A DNA stretch of 64,000 nt from Amycolatopsis nalaikhensis (GCF_030264295.1 NZ_CP127173.1:5091501-5155500); one strand, 5' to 3'; positions 32,114-41,887 are shown, counted from the first letter of the stretch. Notes: generated by a model not told the origin, from the sequence alone. Numbers and translations: made by a program.

Positions 32114-32499
32114 CCTTCGCGCACCGACAGCGGGCCGGACCGCCACGCGATCGTCTTCTCGCCGCCGGTCGGCCAGTCCGACGCCAGCCGCCGCCGCGCG
32201 CTGCCGAGCGCGCCCAGCTTCACCAGGTCGACGCCGGAACCCTGCGCCGCCAACGAGGTCACCTCGGCGGGGGTGAGCGGGACGACGTCGAAGAACTGCG
32301 CGTCCTCGCCGCCGGTCCAGTCCACGAACTCGGTGAAGATCGCGACGAACGCCTGCGCGCATTCCGGGCATTCGCGCAGCGAGACGCCGAAGTGCGACCG
32401 CTCCACCAGGCGGTGGGTCTCGCGCAGGCGGGTCGTGCAGTAGGCCAGCGCGGTCAGGGCGTCTTCGCCGCAGCAGCGGGCGCAGCCGAACTCGCTCAT
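32107..32499 (-). CDS. Hypothetical CxxC-rich small protein
   Basis: 130 residues from ATG 32499. Cysteine pairs CARCCGED near the start and CPECAQAFV in the middle suggest a zinc ribbon split over the chain. The rest is LVERSHFGVSLRECPECAQA, IFTEFVDWTGGEDAQFFDVV and a C-terminal PLSVREGY. The family is not recognised. It overlaps the decarboxylase gene by seven bases, tail to tail, and is divergent from chitinase with about 150 bases between. Probably soluble and cytoplasmic. Confidence 0.65.
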   Translation of the reverse strand: MSEFGCARCCGEDALTALAYCTTRLRETHRLVERSHFGVSLRECPECAQAFVAIFTEFVDWTGGEDAQFFDVVPLTPAEVTSLAAQGSGVDLVKLGALGSARRRLASDWPTGGEKTIAWRSGPLSVREGY

Positions 32500-32585
32500 C
32501 GGGGGATCATGCCACGCCGTGAATCCGCACCCGGCTGCGGGGCCATCGGGAAACCCTTTGACCGCAACGATTCGCTCTGGTCCGC

Positions 32586-32601
32586 AGTGGTCTGGACCTG
32601 T
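32586..32601. promoter_or_regulatory. DasR-like (dre) site in the chitinase promoter
   Basis: AGTGGTCTGGACCTGT matches 13 of 16 positions of the DasR consensus AGTGGTCTAGACCACT of Streptomyces. It fills the spacer between TGGTCC (32578-32583) and TAGCCT (32602-32607), an 18-base-spaced promoter. Two TGGTCY words ten bases apart recall chi-gene direct repeats. N-acetylglucosamine control is inferred. Confidence 0.5.
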
Positions 32602-32647
32602 TAGCCTCAGGCGCGTCCGCCCGGCCGGTCCGCCGAAGGGAAGTTCC

Positions 32648-33853
<1,206 letters not shown>

Positions 33854-33862
33854 AAAGCTGGA

Positions 33863-33890
33863 GGGCCCGGGCGCGAGCCCGCCCGGGCCC
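33863..33890. terminator. Two-way hairpin between chitinase and MFS genes
   Basis: Perfect 10-bp arms GGGCCCGGGC and GCCCGGGCCC with an eight-base loop, ten bases after the chitinase stop and ten before the stop of the convergent MFS gene. No clear U-tract, as usual in high-GC actinobacteria. Confidence 0.7.
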
Positions 33891-33899
33891 TTCGTCCAC

Positions 33900-35069
33900 T
33901 CAGGACACTCGAGAGCGGGTCGGAAACCCGTGCCGCCGAGCGCCGAGCACCACGGCGAGCACCGGCAGCAGGAGCAGGAGCAGCGTCCAGGGGAAGGACG
34001 TCGGCCCGGCCGCGTCGAGCAGGACGCCGCCGGCCACCCCGCCCGCGGCCATGGCGGCGTTCCAGAGCGTGACGAGCATGGCCTGGGCGTTGTCGGCCGC
34101 CGCGCCACCCGCGTTGCCCGCGGCGGTCTGCAGGAGCGTCGGGACGCCGCCCCAGCCGAGTCCCCAGAGCGTCACGGCGACGTAGACCAGCACCGGGCTG
34201 CCCGACGCGGTCGCGAGGATGGTCGCGGCGACGGCGACCAGGATTGTGCTGAGGACGGTCAAGGTGCGCAGTGCGCGGTCGATGCGGGCGCCGACGACCC
34301 AGATCCCGGCCATCGACGCGACGCCGAAGACCAGCAGGACGACGTCCACGGCGTCGCCCATCCCGGCGTGGCCGAGGAACGCGGCGACGTAGGTGTAGAG
34401 CACGGTGTGCGCGAGCACGAACACGAGCGTCACGGCCAGCACGGGGAGCACACCCGGCACGGAAAGCGTGCGCAGGACCGGCACCCGGCCGCCGGTCTGC
34501 CCGGGCTGGTCCGGGACTTTCGCGGTGATCCACGCGAGGAGCACGACGGCGATCGCGGACATGACGCCGAACGCCGAGCGCCAGCCGAGCAGGCCGCCGA
34601 GGAACGTCCCGGCGGGGATGCCGAGCGACAGGGCGAGCGGGATGCCCGCCATCACGATCGCGATGGCCTTGCCCTGGTCACCGGGGACGAGACGGCGGGC
34701 GTACCCGGCCAGCAGCGCCCAGACGACACCGGCGGCGACCCCGGCAAGGAACCGGGCGGCCATCGTCAGGGGGTAGTCCGCGGAGAGCGCGGTGACGGTG
34801 TTGGCGACGGCGAACCCGGCGACCCCGGTGAGCAGCAAGCGTTTGCGGGGCCAGGTCGCGGTCGCCGCGGAGAGCGGGATCGCGGTGAGGGCGGTGCCGA
34901 GCGCGTAGACCGTGACGGCCTGTCCGGCGGCGGATTCGCCGACGCCGAGGCCGGTGCTCATGCCGGGCAGCACACCGGCGGGCAGCGCCTCGGTGAGCAC
35001 GGTGACGAACGCGGCGGTGGTCAGGGCGAGGAGGGCGGGGGTCCGGGTGCGGACTTCGGTGCTCGTCAT
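33900..35069 (-). CDS. MFS transporter, DHA1 / AraJ-like 12-helix exporter
   Basis: 389 residues. The opening ALLALTTAAFVTVLTEALPA matches AraJ/Cml-type DHA1 exporters, with ATATWPRKRLLLTGVAGFAV in place of motif A and LGIPAGTFLGGLLGWRSAFG, the antiporter motif C region, in helix 5. Length fits 12 helices. It is probably a proton-driven efflux pump for drugs or metabolites. Divergent from a MerR regulator across a 22-bp dyad, so it is likely induced by the MerR ligand. Convergent with chitinase across a hairpin. Confidence 0.88.
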   Translation of the reverse strand: MTSTEVRTRTPALLALTTAAFVTVLTEALPAGVLPGMSTGLGVGESAAGQAVTVYALGTALTAIPLSAATATWPRKRLLLTGVAGFAVANTVTALSADYPLTMAARFLAGVAAGVVWALLAGYARRLVPGDQGKAIAIVMAGIPLALSLGIPAGTFLGGLLGWRSAFGVMSAIAVVLLAWITAKVPDQPGQTGGRVPVLRTLSVPGVLPVLAVTLVFVLAHTVLYTYVAAFLGHAGMGDAVDVVLLVFGVASMAGIWVVGARIDRALRTLTVLSTILVAVAATILATASGSPVLVYVAVTLWGLGWGGVPTLLQTAAGNAGGAAADNAQAMLVTLWNAAMAAGGVAGGVLLDAAGPTSFPWTLLLLLLPVLAVVLGARRHGFPTRSRVS

Positions 35070-35083
35070 GTCGCTATGCTCGA

Positions 35084-35105
35084 ACCCTCACATCAGTGTG
35101 AAGGT
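35084..35105. promoter_or_regulatory. MerR-type operator between MFS and merR genes
   Basis: A 22-bp dyad, ACCCTCACATC facing AGTGTGAAGGT, with eight of eleven pairs matched. It sits in the 54-base gap of the divergent pair, 19 bases before the MerR start. MerR regulators bind such dyads within an elongated spacer. Confidence 0.55.
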
Positions 35106-35123
35106 CTACGTGAGGTGGCGCAC

Positions 35124-35492
35124 ATGCGGATCGGCGAACTCGCGGAGCGCACGGGCACGGCCCGCCGCCTGCTCAGGTACTACGAGGAGCAGGGCCTGAT
35201 CATCGCGGCCCGCGGCCCGAACGGCTACCGCGACTACGACGAGGCGACGGTCGACCGGGTGATCCAGGTGCGCGGACTCCTCGACGCCGGGCTGCCGACC
35301 CGGATCATCAAGCAGATCCTGCCGTGCCTCGACAAGCCCCGCGCGATCTACTTCCCGGACGCGACCCCGGAGATGATCGCAACGCTGGAGCAGGAGCGCG
35401 AGAGCATGACGCGGCGGGCGGAGTGCTTGCTGCGCAACCGCGACGCGATCTCGGAGTACCTGGACGCGGTCCGGGAGTACAACAAGGTCTAG
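35124..35492 (+). CDS. MerR-family regulator
   Basis: 122 residues. The N-terminal MerR winged helix (RIGELAERTGTARRLLRYYE, then EEQGLIIAARGPNGYRDYDE) is complete and followed by the dimerisation helix (MIATLEQERESMTRRAECLL). No cysteine cluster for metal binding is present; the single Cys of ILPCLDKPRA is not a metal motif, so an organic ligand is likely. This matches regulators of AraJ-type pumps. It faces the MFS exporter across a dyad. Stop TAG, then palindrome copy D. Confidence 0.9.
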   Translation: MRIGELAERTGTARRLLRYYEEQGLIIAARGPNGYRDYDEATVDRVIQVRGLLDAGLPTRIIKQILPCLDKPRAIYFPDATPEMIATLEQERESMTRRAECLLRNRDAISEYLDAVREYNKV

Positions 35493-35507
35493 CCCGTGGT
35501 CGCCCCG

Positions 35508-35553
35508 GTCGTGAGTGTTCAGGGCGGTTCTAACCGCCCTAAACACTCACGAC
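35508..35553. repeat. 46-bp palindromic element, copy D (stem type 1, one mismatch)
   Basis: Same sequence as copy C: outer GTCGTGAGTG, inner TTCAGGGCGGTT with one C/A mismatch, centre CT. It lies 16 bases after the MerR stop and 111 before the small secreted peptide, both on the plus strand. Confidence 0.9.
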
Positions 35554-35664
35554 CGGCCGCGGGGGGGTGGCCGGAACCGGACGCTGTCCGCAGCCGCCCC
35601 TGCCGTTGTTCGCCGTCGCGACCGTACGTTGACCAGGCGAGATCAACTGGTGGGAGGACGAACG

Positions 35665-35835
35665 ATGATCAAGAGAACGTTGACCGGCCTGGTGGCGGCG
35701 ATCTTCACGGTGCTGGTGGCCACGGCCCCGGCGCACGCGGCGGACGTCTCGGGTGGCGAGACCATCGGGAAGCCCAAGCCGCCCGAGTGCGTGTGGATCT
35801 GGACGGCTACGGGCTCGACTTGCGACTGGCAGTAG
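35665..35835 (+). CDS. Small secreted two-cysteine peptide
   Basis: 56 residues from ATG 35665, with an excellent ribosome binding site (GGGAGG, seven bases upstream). The signal peptide is IKRTLTGLVAAIFTVLVATA, with likely cleavage after AHA. The mature peptide is about 31 residues, ADVSGGETIGKPKPPECVWI and then WTATGSTCDWQ, with two Cys that could form one disulphide and three Trp. No known bacteriocin leader or modifying enzyme is adjacent. It may be a signalling, structural or antimicrobial peptide; this cannot be settled from sequence. Palindrome copy D precedes it, so it has its own promoter. Confidence 0.7.
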   Translation: MIKRTLTGLVAAIFTVLVATAPAHAADVSGGETIGKPKPPECVWIWTATGSTCDWQ

Positions 35836-35837
35836 CG

Positions 35838-36198
35838 CTGGGGCGGCCGCGGGTTGGTGGCTGGGGGATCGGGCGTGGGCGCGTGGCCGGAGCCGCGAGT
35901 GGTGGTCCGGCCCCTCGCGGCCGCTGGGCCCGCCGGTTGCGGCCGTGGGTTGGTGGCGGGGGAGCGGTTGCGGCCCGCGTGGCTGCGTGGGCGGGGTCGG
36001 GAGCGGCGGTCTGGATCGCCGCTTGGCCGCTGGGGCCGCCGGTTGTGGCCGAGGGCTGGTGGCCGGGGAGCGGCTGTGGTCGGGCGTGGCCTGGCCCCGA
36101 GCGGTGGTCCGGCGCCCCCAGCCGCGCGGGGGTGCCGGGCTGCCGAAGTCAGCGCCGCGGCCAGCCCCAACCGCGCAACCCGCCCCAGCGGCCCGAAC
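35838..36198. repeat. Degenerate ~100-bp tandem repeat, no gene seen
   Basis: This 361-base stretch after the peptide gene holds about three diverged copies of a unit recognised by GGTTGGTGG / GGCTGGTGGCNGGGGAGCGG, near 35850, 35947 and 36053, each followed by CGG- and TGG-rich DNA. Frames across it have no start signal or plausible protein. No promoter or terminator is clear. Confidence 0.45.
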
Positions 36199-37155
36199 TC
36201 ACCCCAACCAACCCAACCGGGTGGCAGCGAAAACCGCAGCCACCCGGTTGTCCGCTTGCAAGGCCTCGAGCAACCCCTGCACATGCCGCCGAACAGTCCG
36301 CTCACTCACGTCGAGGTGCCGGGCGATCGCTCCGTCCGTCATGCCCGTCGCCAGCAGATCCAGCACCTTCGCCTGCGTCGGGGTGAGCCCGTGCCGGGGC
36401 GGGGCCGACGGGTCGTGGACCGGTGCCGCCTGGCTCCACACCAGCTCGAACAGCATCCGCAGCGCCGCGACGATCGTCGGGCTGCGGATGAACGCCGCTC
36501 CCTCCATTCCGCTCGGGTCGAGGGGCACCAGTGCCGAATGGCGGTCGGCGATCACCATCTTCATCGGCAGCTCCGGGGCGACCCGCATCGTCCAGCCCGC
36601 CGCCACGCTCGCGTCGACGACCTCCTTCGCGCCGTCGAACTCCAGGGCCGCGCGCTCGTAGATGTTGCGCAGCCGCACCCCGCGGTCGGTCACCGCGTCG
36701 GGCAGGCGCATCACCGTGCTCGCGTCCGGCTTGCGCTTGAAGTGCCTCGTCGTGAACGTCAGGAACTCTTCGCGCGCGGACAGGCACAGCTCCAGCGACA
36801 GCGACCCGATGCGCCGCGGGTCCGTCAGCACCTCCACCGCCGAGTCGCCGCCCGCGCCGTTCGCCGCTCGGTACACCGCCTGCAGCATGTCGAGCTGCTG
36901 GCGCGCCGCGACGATCTGGCGCTGCTGCTCCAGCAAGCGCTGCTGGGCGCCCAGGATCGCGTGGTCCACCGCGCGGACCGGCTCCATCGGCGCGATCACC
37001 GGGTCGTCGCGGTAGTCGCGGCGGACGAACCCGCGGTCGAGCAGCTCCCGCATCTCCGGGCTGTCCGCCCGCGGGTCGTCCAGGGGCAACGGCCCCGTCC
37101 GCACCATCGTGTCGTACAGCGCGCCCGCGCCGGGTGTCAGCAGACCCTCCAGCAT
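36199..37155 (-). CDS. LuxR-type HTH regulator with N-terminal effector-like region
   Basis: 318 residues from ATG 37155, preceded by GGGAGGGG. A helical N-terminus (ILGAQQRLLEQQRQIVAARQ) and a central domain with LTFTTRHFKRKPDAST and GWTMRVAPELPMKMVIADRH resemble the TrmB/phospholipase-D-like sensor part of actinobacterial orphan LuxR proteins. The C-terminal LuxR HTH is HGLTPTQAKVLDLLATGMTD, then ISERTVRRHV-like sequence LDVSERTVRRHVQGLLEALQ. These orphan regulators often sit near specialised-metabolite or secreted-enzyme genes; here a polysaccharide-lyase-like gene lies upstream on the same strand. Confidence 0.82.
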   Translation of the reverse strand: MLEGLLTPGAGALYDTMVRTGPLPLDDPRADSPEMRELLDRGFVRRDYRDDPVIAPMEPVRAVDHAILGAQQRLLEQQRQIVAARQQLDMLQAVYRAANGAGGDSAVEVLTDPRRIGSLSLELCLSAREEFLTFTTRHFKRKPDASTVMRLPDAVTDRGVRLRNIYERAALEFDGAKEVVDASVAAGWTMRVAPELPMKMVIADRHSALVPLDPSGMEGAAFIRSPTIVAALRMLFELVWSQAAPVHDPSAPPRHGLTPTQAKVLDLLATGMTDGAIARHLDVSERTVRRHVQGLLEALQADNRVAAVFAATRLGWLG

Positions 37156-37262
37156 CCGTGTCCCCTCCCGGCAGCACGGGCCGCTCCGGCCGGATCCGGA
37201 CACTGGCCGCTTCTGCCACCTCCCCCACGCGCTGCCCGGCGGAAAGGGTTAGGCGGGGACGC

Positions 37263-38063
37263 TCAGAGCTTGCTCGTGCTGACGGCGAAGTTCGAGAAGT
37301 ACGCGTGCTCCTCGTGGCCGGGACCCCAGCTCGTCTCGTGGCCGCCGAAGAACGTCGAGAAGAACACGCCCTTGAACGGGATGCCCGCGACGCCCGGCAC
37401 GGACTTGCTCGAGAGCACCTGCTTGCCGTCGTACCAGACGGTCAGCTGCCCGGTCGAGCGGTTCACCGACTGCTGGATCGTGTGGGTCTTGCCGTCCGGC
37501 GCGAAGTTCCACGCGCCGAGCCCGATGTCCTTGCCGTAGCCGTCACCGGCCGGCGTGTAGACGTACACCTCGCCCTTGGTGCCGCCCCGGAACATGAACC
37601 GCGTGGACCACGCGTTGCCGTGGTTGCCGCCGCTGGCCTCGCCGGGGTTGCCGCCGTAGAGGCCAGGCAGCTTCCCGCCCTTCCCGAAGTCGAAGCCGGC
37701 CGGGAAGCGCAGGTCGTACTTCAGGTACAGGGTGGTCGCCCTGGTCAGGTCGGCGTGGCCGTTCTTGCCGAGGTCCTGGTAGAACTGCCCGCCGCCCTTG
37801 GTCGGGCAGTTCGTGCACGACGGCGCCGAGGAACCCTTGCCGTACTTGACGTCCAGCGTGGCGCCGCTCGCCGACATGGTGGAGCCGAAGCCGAACTCGC
37901 CGCTCCCGTCGATGCCCCACGCCCCGCGCCACGACGAGGAGGGGAACCCGGAAAAGGTGCCGGACCACGAGGCTTCCGGTGCGGCGTCGGCCGTCCCCGG
38001 GAGCAGCAGCCCGGCGGCGACGCCGAGGGTGAGCACTGACCTGCGCAGCCGCGATGCGAGCAT
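37263..38063 (-). CDS. Secreted polysaccharide-lyase-like (PL14-type) protein
   Basis: 266 residues with signal peptide RRSVLTLGVAAGLLLPGTAD. The mature jelly-roll domain carries TTLYLKYDLRFPAGFDFGKG then GKLPGLYGGNPG, the hallmark of PL14/PL20-like beta-sandwich lyases and their relatives. Further segments are WSTRFMFRGGTKGEVYVYTP and KGVFFSTFFGGHETSWGPGH. Basic and aromatic residues in those strands line the usual active cleft (YxYxP, H of GGHE). It probably cleaves an acidic polysaccharide outside the cell; substrate unknown. It lies about 100 bases before the LuxR-type gene. Confidence 0.75.
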   Translation of the reverse strand: MLASRLRRSVLTLGVAAGLLLPGTADAAPEASWSGTFSGFPSSSWRGAWGIDGSGEFGFGSTMSASGATLDVKYGKGSSAPSCTNCPTKGGGQFYQDLGKNGHADLTRATTLYLKYDLRFPAGFDFGKGGKLPGLYGGNPGEASGGNHGNAWSTRFMFRGGTKGEVYVYTPAGDGYGKDIGLGAWNFAPDGKTHTIQQSVNRSTGQLTVWYDGKQVLSSKSVPGVAGIPFKGVFFSTFFGGHETSWGPGHEEHAYFSNFAVSTSKL

Positions 38064-38185
38064 GCGTCTTCCTTCCGTCAGCGGGCGACGGTGCCCGGTG
38101 CGTGGCGGCGGCGTGCTCAGGAAGATAGGGCCAGTTGTGAACTTTTTTCAAGTCCTTGGCGGAAGTTCAAGGATGTGAACGAGCC

Positions 38186-38611
38186 TCACCACCTCCGCGA
38201 CGGGTCGATCACGTGCACGGCGGCTTCTTCGGCCGACGCCGCGCCGCCGTCGATGCCCGCGTCGGAGGCGTACAGCTCTTCGTCGGTGTCCGAGCCGAAG
38301 CCTTCGTCCGTGGCGACCAGGCGGCCCGCGCGGACGTCGCCGACCTCGTCGTCGATCAGCTCGCCGTCGGTGTCCTCGCTGTCGCCGAGGCCGTCGTCGG
38401 CGGGGTCGTCGGCCAGGTCCGGGACCTCGCGGGCGAGCCGGCGCTCCCAGCTCTCGCCCTCGGCGGTCTCGCGCGCGGTCGTGCCCCACTCTTCGGTGCC
38501 CCGCGGGCGTTCCGGCGGGGAGTAGCCCTCCGCCAGCTCGTCGCGGTCGTCCAGGGTGTCCTCGGGGTCGAGGATGCCTTCGTCGGCGTGGTCTTCGATG
38601 TCGTCGTCCAT
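38186..38611 (-). CDS. DUF5709 acidic protein
   Basis: About 141 residues, strongly acidic (DDIEDHADEGILDPEDTLDD). The segments LAEGYSPPERPRGTEEWGTT, ESWERRLAREVPDL and the C-terminal EEAAVHVIDPSRRW are the DUF5709 hallmarks in actinobacteria. The second ATG (38611) is chosen because GAGG lies nine bases upstream; the first is at 38620. It is likely soluble and disordered in part. Function is unknown. Confidence 0.82.
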   Translation of the reverse strand: MDDDIEDHADEGILDPEDTLDDRDELAEGYSPPERPRGTEEWGTTARETAEGESWERRLAREVPDLADDPADDGLGDSEDTDGELIDDEVGDVRAGRLVATDEGFGSDTDEELYASDAGIDGGAASAEEAAVHVIDPSRRW

Positions 38612-38712
38612 GCCCGTCATCCTCGCGCAACTCCTTGGCCGCGCGCGGCCCGGGTGATATCACCGGGCAGGCCGCCGCACGGGCGGCGGTTTCCGGTGAA
38701 AGGTGATCCCCC

Positions 38713-39534
38713 ATGCCGATGAGACGCAGAGTGCTGGCCGCGGGACTGGCCGGGGTGTTCGGCGCGGCGCTGTCCGGCCGGACGGCGCAGGCCGCGACGG
38801 CGACGCCGCCGGTGCGGCTCGACCAGCTGAAGCTGGTGAACCTGTCCCACGTCAACGACCCCGCGACGACCAACGTCTTCCCCGGCGACCCGGCCTTCGA
38901 GCTGGAAACCATCGCCACCATCCCCGACGACGGCTACTACCTGCAGTTCGTCCGCGAGGGCGAACACACCGGCACGCACTGGGGCGCGCCCGGGCACTTC
39001 AACACCGGCGAGCCGCTCGCCGACGACATGGACCCCGCGGACCTGTTCCGGCCCGCCGTGAAGATCGACATCAGAACGAAGGCGGCGAGAAACCCGGACT
39101 ACGCGGTGACGGTCGACGACCTCAAGGCGTGGGAACGCGCCCACGGCCGGATCCCGGACGAAGCCGTCGTCGTGCTCTGGACCGGCTGGGACGCCAAGTG
39201 GGGCACCCCGGCGTTCCCGAACACCGACGCGGACGGCGTCCTGCACCAGCCCGGCTTCTCGATCCCGGCGGTCGAATGGCTCATCGACACCGGACGGCTC
39301 GGCCGCCGCGGCGGCACCGGCACCGACACGTTCAGCCCGGACGTCGGCACCGACGAGACGTACACGGTGTCCAAGCTGGTGTACCGGCGGCACCGGATCA
39401 GCCTGGAGATCCTGGCGAACCTCGCGGCCCTGCCGACGACCGGCGCGTGGGTCCTGGCGGGTGGCCCGATCAACCGCAGGGGAGCGGGTTCGACGGCGAC
39501 GGTCTTCGGCGTCCTCCCACCCGGCCTGGGCTGA
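38713..39534 (+). CDS. Exported cyclase-family (KynB-like) metal hydrolase
   Basis: 273 residues. The N-terminus RRRVLAAGLAGVFGAALSGR has a twin-arginine look and a cleavage site after AQA. The cyclase/kynurenine-formamidase motif is EHTGTHWGAPGHF (HxGTHxDxPxHF with Gly-Ala replacing the usual Asp-Ala), followed by EAVVVLWTGWDAKWGTPAFP and PVEWLIDTG. The family hydrolyses N-formyl or cyclic amides with a divalent metal. The TGTHWG change removes one usual metal ligand, so activity may be altered. It ends four bases before palindrome copy F. Confidence 0.8.
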   Translation: MPMRRRVLAAGLAGVFGAALSGRTAQAATATPPVRLDQLKLVNLSHVNDPATTNVFPGDPAFELETIATIPDDGYYLQFVREGEHTGTHWGAPGHFNTGEPLADDMDPADLFRPAVKIDIRTKAARNPDYAVTVDDLKAWERAHGRIPDEAVVVLWTGWDAKWGTPAFPNTDADGVLHQPGFSIPAVEWLIDTGRLGRRGGTGTDTFSPDVGTDETYTVSKLVYRRHRISLEILANLAALPTTGAWVLAGGPINRRGAGSTATVFGVLPPGLG

Positions 39535-39538
39535 CGCC

Positions 39539-39584
39539 GTCGTGAGTGGCGATTCGGGTTAGAACCCTAATCGCCACTCACGAC
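39539..39584. repeat. 46-bp palindromic element, copy F (stem type 3)
   Basis: Outer GTCGTGAGTG/CACTCACGAC as in the other copies, but inner stem GCGATTCGGGTT opposite AACCCTAATCGC (one C/T mismatch), centre AG. It separates convergent genes; the minus-strand GGDEF/EAL gene ends on its TCG-TGA (39580-39578). Confidence 0.9.
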
Positions 39585-41887
39585 CGCAAAGCCGCGCCGT
39601 TGAGGCTGAGCGTTGAGAGTGGGGCCGGGCGGCCGAAGCGGTAGCCCTGCGCCGTGGTGCAGCCCGCGCGGATGACCAGCTCGGCCTGCTCGGCCGTCTC
39701 GATGCCCTCGGCGACGACCGCCAGGTCGAGTTCCGCGCACAGCCCGACCAGCGACCGGCACAGCGCCGCGTCCCGCTCCGGCTGGACGCCCGTCGTGAGC
39801 GCGCGGTCGAGCTTGATCAGGTCGACCGGCAGCGCGTGCAGCACGGTCAGCGAGCTGTACCCGGCGCCGAAGTCGTCGAGCGCCACCCGGACGCCGAGGT
39901 CCTGCAGGCGCCGGATCGCGGCCGCGCCCGCGGTCAGGTCCGGCACCGGCACGGTCTCGGTGATCTCGACGACGAGCCGTTCCGGGGCCAGCCGGTAGCG
40001 GGCGAGGCTCTCCGCGACGCTCTGCTCCAGCGCGGCGGCCCCGAGGCGGCTCGCGCAGACGTTGACGTGCACGGTCAGGTCCAGCCCGGCCGCGGTGATC
40101 TCGCGGCAGGCCAGGTCGAGCACGAGCGCGTCCAGCTCGGCGCCGAGCCCGGCGCCTTCGGCCGCGCGGACGAACGTCTCGGGCGACACCGCCGTGCCGT
40201 CGCGCGTGGTCCACCGGGCCAGGGCTTCGACGGCCACCGGGGTTTCGCCGGGCAGCCGGACGATCGGCTGGAACACCAGGCCGAAGCCTTCGGGGATGCC
40301 GCCGTCCGCGCGGCGCAGCGCCGACGGGAAGTCGGGCGGGCCGTCCTGGGACGGGCGGTACACCACTGTCGTGTCCTTGCCCAGCCGCTTGCCCGCGTAC
40401 ATCGACGTGTCCGCGCGGCCGAGCAGCACGTCCGCGGTGACCAGCGGCTCGGCCGGGTCCGGCACCACCAGGCCCATGCTCGCCCGGATCGGGACGAGCG
40501 TGCCGTGCACCGCGAACGGCCGCCGCAGCGCGCCCTGGATCCGGTCGGCGACGGCCTGCGGGGCGTCGAGCTCGCCCTCCAGGAGGATCGCGAACTCGTC
40601 GCCGCCCAGGCGTGCCACGGTGTCGCCCGCGCGCACGCAGCTCTGCAGCCGCTGGGCGACCGCGTGCAGCAGGAGGTCGCCGCCCGCGTGCCCGAACCGG
40701 TCGTTGACCTCCTTGAAGTCGTCCAGGTCGACGAAGATCAGCACGAGCGGCCGCTGCCCGTCGGCGCTCTCGACGGCCTGGTCGAGCCGGTCGGCGAAGA
40801 GGGCGCGGTTGGCCAGCCCGGTCAGCGGGTCGTGGTAGGCCTGGTGGGTCAGCTGCTGCTGGCCCTCGTACACCCGGCGCAGCAGCAACCTGTTGTCCAG
40901 CAAGGAAAGCAGCTGCCGGGCGAGGACCAGCAGCACGACCAGCACGCCGACGATCACTTCGACCGCGTCCGGCCCGGCACCGGCCAGCAGCTGCACGGAG
41001 ATCAGCAGCGCCACCGCGGTCACCGGCACATACGGCAGCGCGAGCTGCCACCAGTCGACCCCGACGGCCTGGCCCATTTCCTCACGCCGGCGCGAGGAAG
41101 GCGTCACCAGCAGCGCGAACGCGATGAACAGCGGCCCGAGCACGAACCCCGCGTCCGCCCACGGCTTCATGCTCTCCGCGCCGATGCTGACCAGGTAGGC
41201 GAACACGCTGTCGGAGCAGGCCAGCGCGACGATCCCGACGGCGAGCAGCAGCAGGTTCGCGCGGTACGGGCGGTCGACCCGGTCGAACACCACCAGGAGC
41301 ACCGCGACGACGACCACCACCAGGTCCGAGAGCGGGTAGGCGATGGCGACCGACCACGCGAGCGCGTCCGGCGCGGTGGCTCTGACCAGCTGCCCGAGCG
41401 CGGCGGTCCAGGTGAGGATGAACAGCGAGCCGGTGACGACCAGGCCGTCGAGCACCACCGCGATCCCGAAGTGCGCCGTCCACTGCGCGGGCTGCCAGCG
41501 CTCGCGGTCGGGCCGGATCCGCGCTCTGGCGAGGGTGAACAACGCGGCGAGCGCGAAGACCGGGAAGCTCAGGTAGCCGACGTCGGCCAGCGACGGCGAG
41601 GGCAGGCCGCGGCCGTCGATCAGCTGGTACCACGACCAGACGCACTGGCCGAGCGACCAGCCCGTCATGCCGATCGCGACCAGCGTCCGCCACCAGCGCT
41701 GGTGCCCGCGGACCCGGCGGGCGGCCAGGACACCGCAGACGACCGCGGTCACCCCGGCGCTCAGCTGCATCGCGTCGTCGACCCACAGTGCGAAGGTGTC
41801 GCCCCAGAACGCGAAGCCGTTCACCACGACCAGGGCCACCGTGGCGACGACGAGCAGGGCCGCCACTGGGTACCGCCGCACTGTCAT
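39578..41887 (-). CDS. Membrane GGDEF-EAL cyclic-di-GMP enzyme
   Basis: 769 residues. About eight N-terminal helices (VAALLVVATVALVVVNGFAF, MQLSAGVTAVVCGVLAARRV, YPLSDLVVVVVAVLLVVFDR) form a sensor of unknown ligand. A GGDEF domain near residues 345-505 keeps RLGGDEFAIL, so diguanylate cyclase activity is possible. The EAL domain follows with AVEALARW and LDDFGAGYSSLTVLHALPVD (the DDFGAGYS loop intact), so it may also hydrolyse c-di-GMP. Such dual proteins often act mainly one way. The last residues RS and TGA lie in palindrome copy F. No clear operon partner. Confidence 0.9.
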   Translation of the reverse strand: MTVRRYPVAALLVVATVALVVVNGFAFWGDTFALWVDDAMQLSAGVTAVVCGVLAARRVRGHQRWWRTLVAIGMTGWSLGQCVWSWYQLIDGRGLPSPSLADVGYLSFPVFALAALFTLARARIRPDRERWQPAQWTAHFGIAVVLDGLVVTGSLFILTWTAALGQLVRATAPDALAWSVAIAYPLSDLVVVVVAVLLVVFDRVDRPYRANLLLLAVGIVALACSDSVFAYLVSIGAESMKPWADAGFVLGPLFIAFALLVTPSSRRREEMGQAVGVDWWQLALPYVPVTAVALLISVQLLAGAGPDAVEVIVGVLVVLLVLARQLLSLLDNRLLLRRVYEGQQQLTHQAYHDPLTGLANRALFADRLDQAVESADGQRPLVLIFVDLDDFKEVNDRFGHAGGDLLLHAVAQRLQSCVRAGDTVARLGGDEFAILLEGELDAPQAVADRIQGALRRPFAVHGTLVPIRASMGLVVPDPAEPLVTADVLLGRADTSMYAGKRLGKDTTVVYRPSQDGPPDFPSALRRADGGIPEGFGLVFQPIVRLPGETPVAVEALARWTTRDGTAVSPETFVRAAEGAGLGAELDALVLDLACREITAAGLDLTVHVNVCASRLGAAALEQSVAESLARYRLAPERLVVEITETVPVPDLTAGAAAIRRLQDLGVRVALDDFGAGYSSLTVLHALPVDLIKLDRALTTGVQPERDAALCRSLVGLCAELDLAVVAEGIETAEQAELVIRAGCTTAQGYRFGRPAPLSTLSLNGAALRS

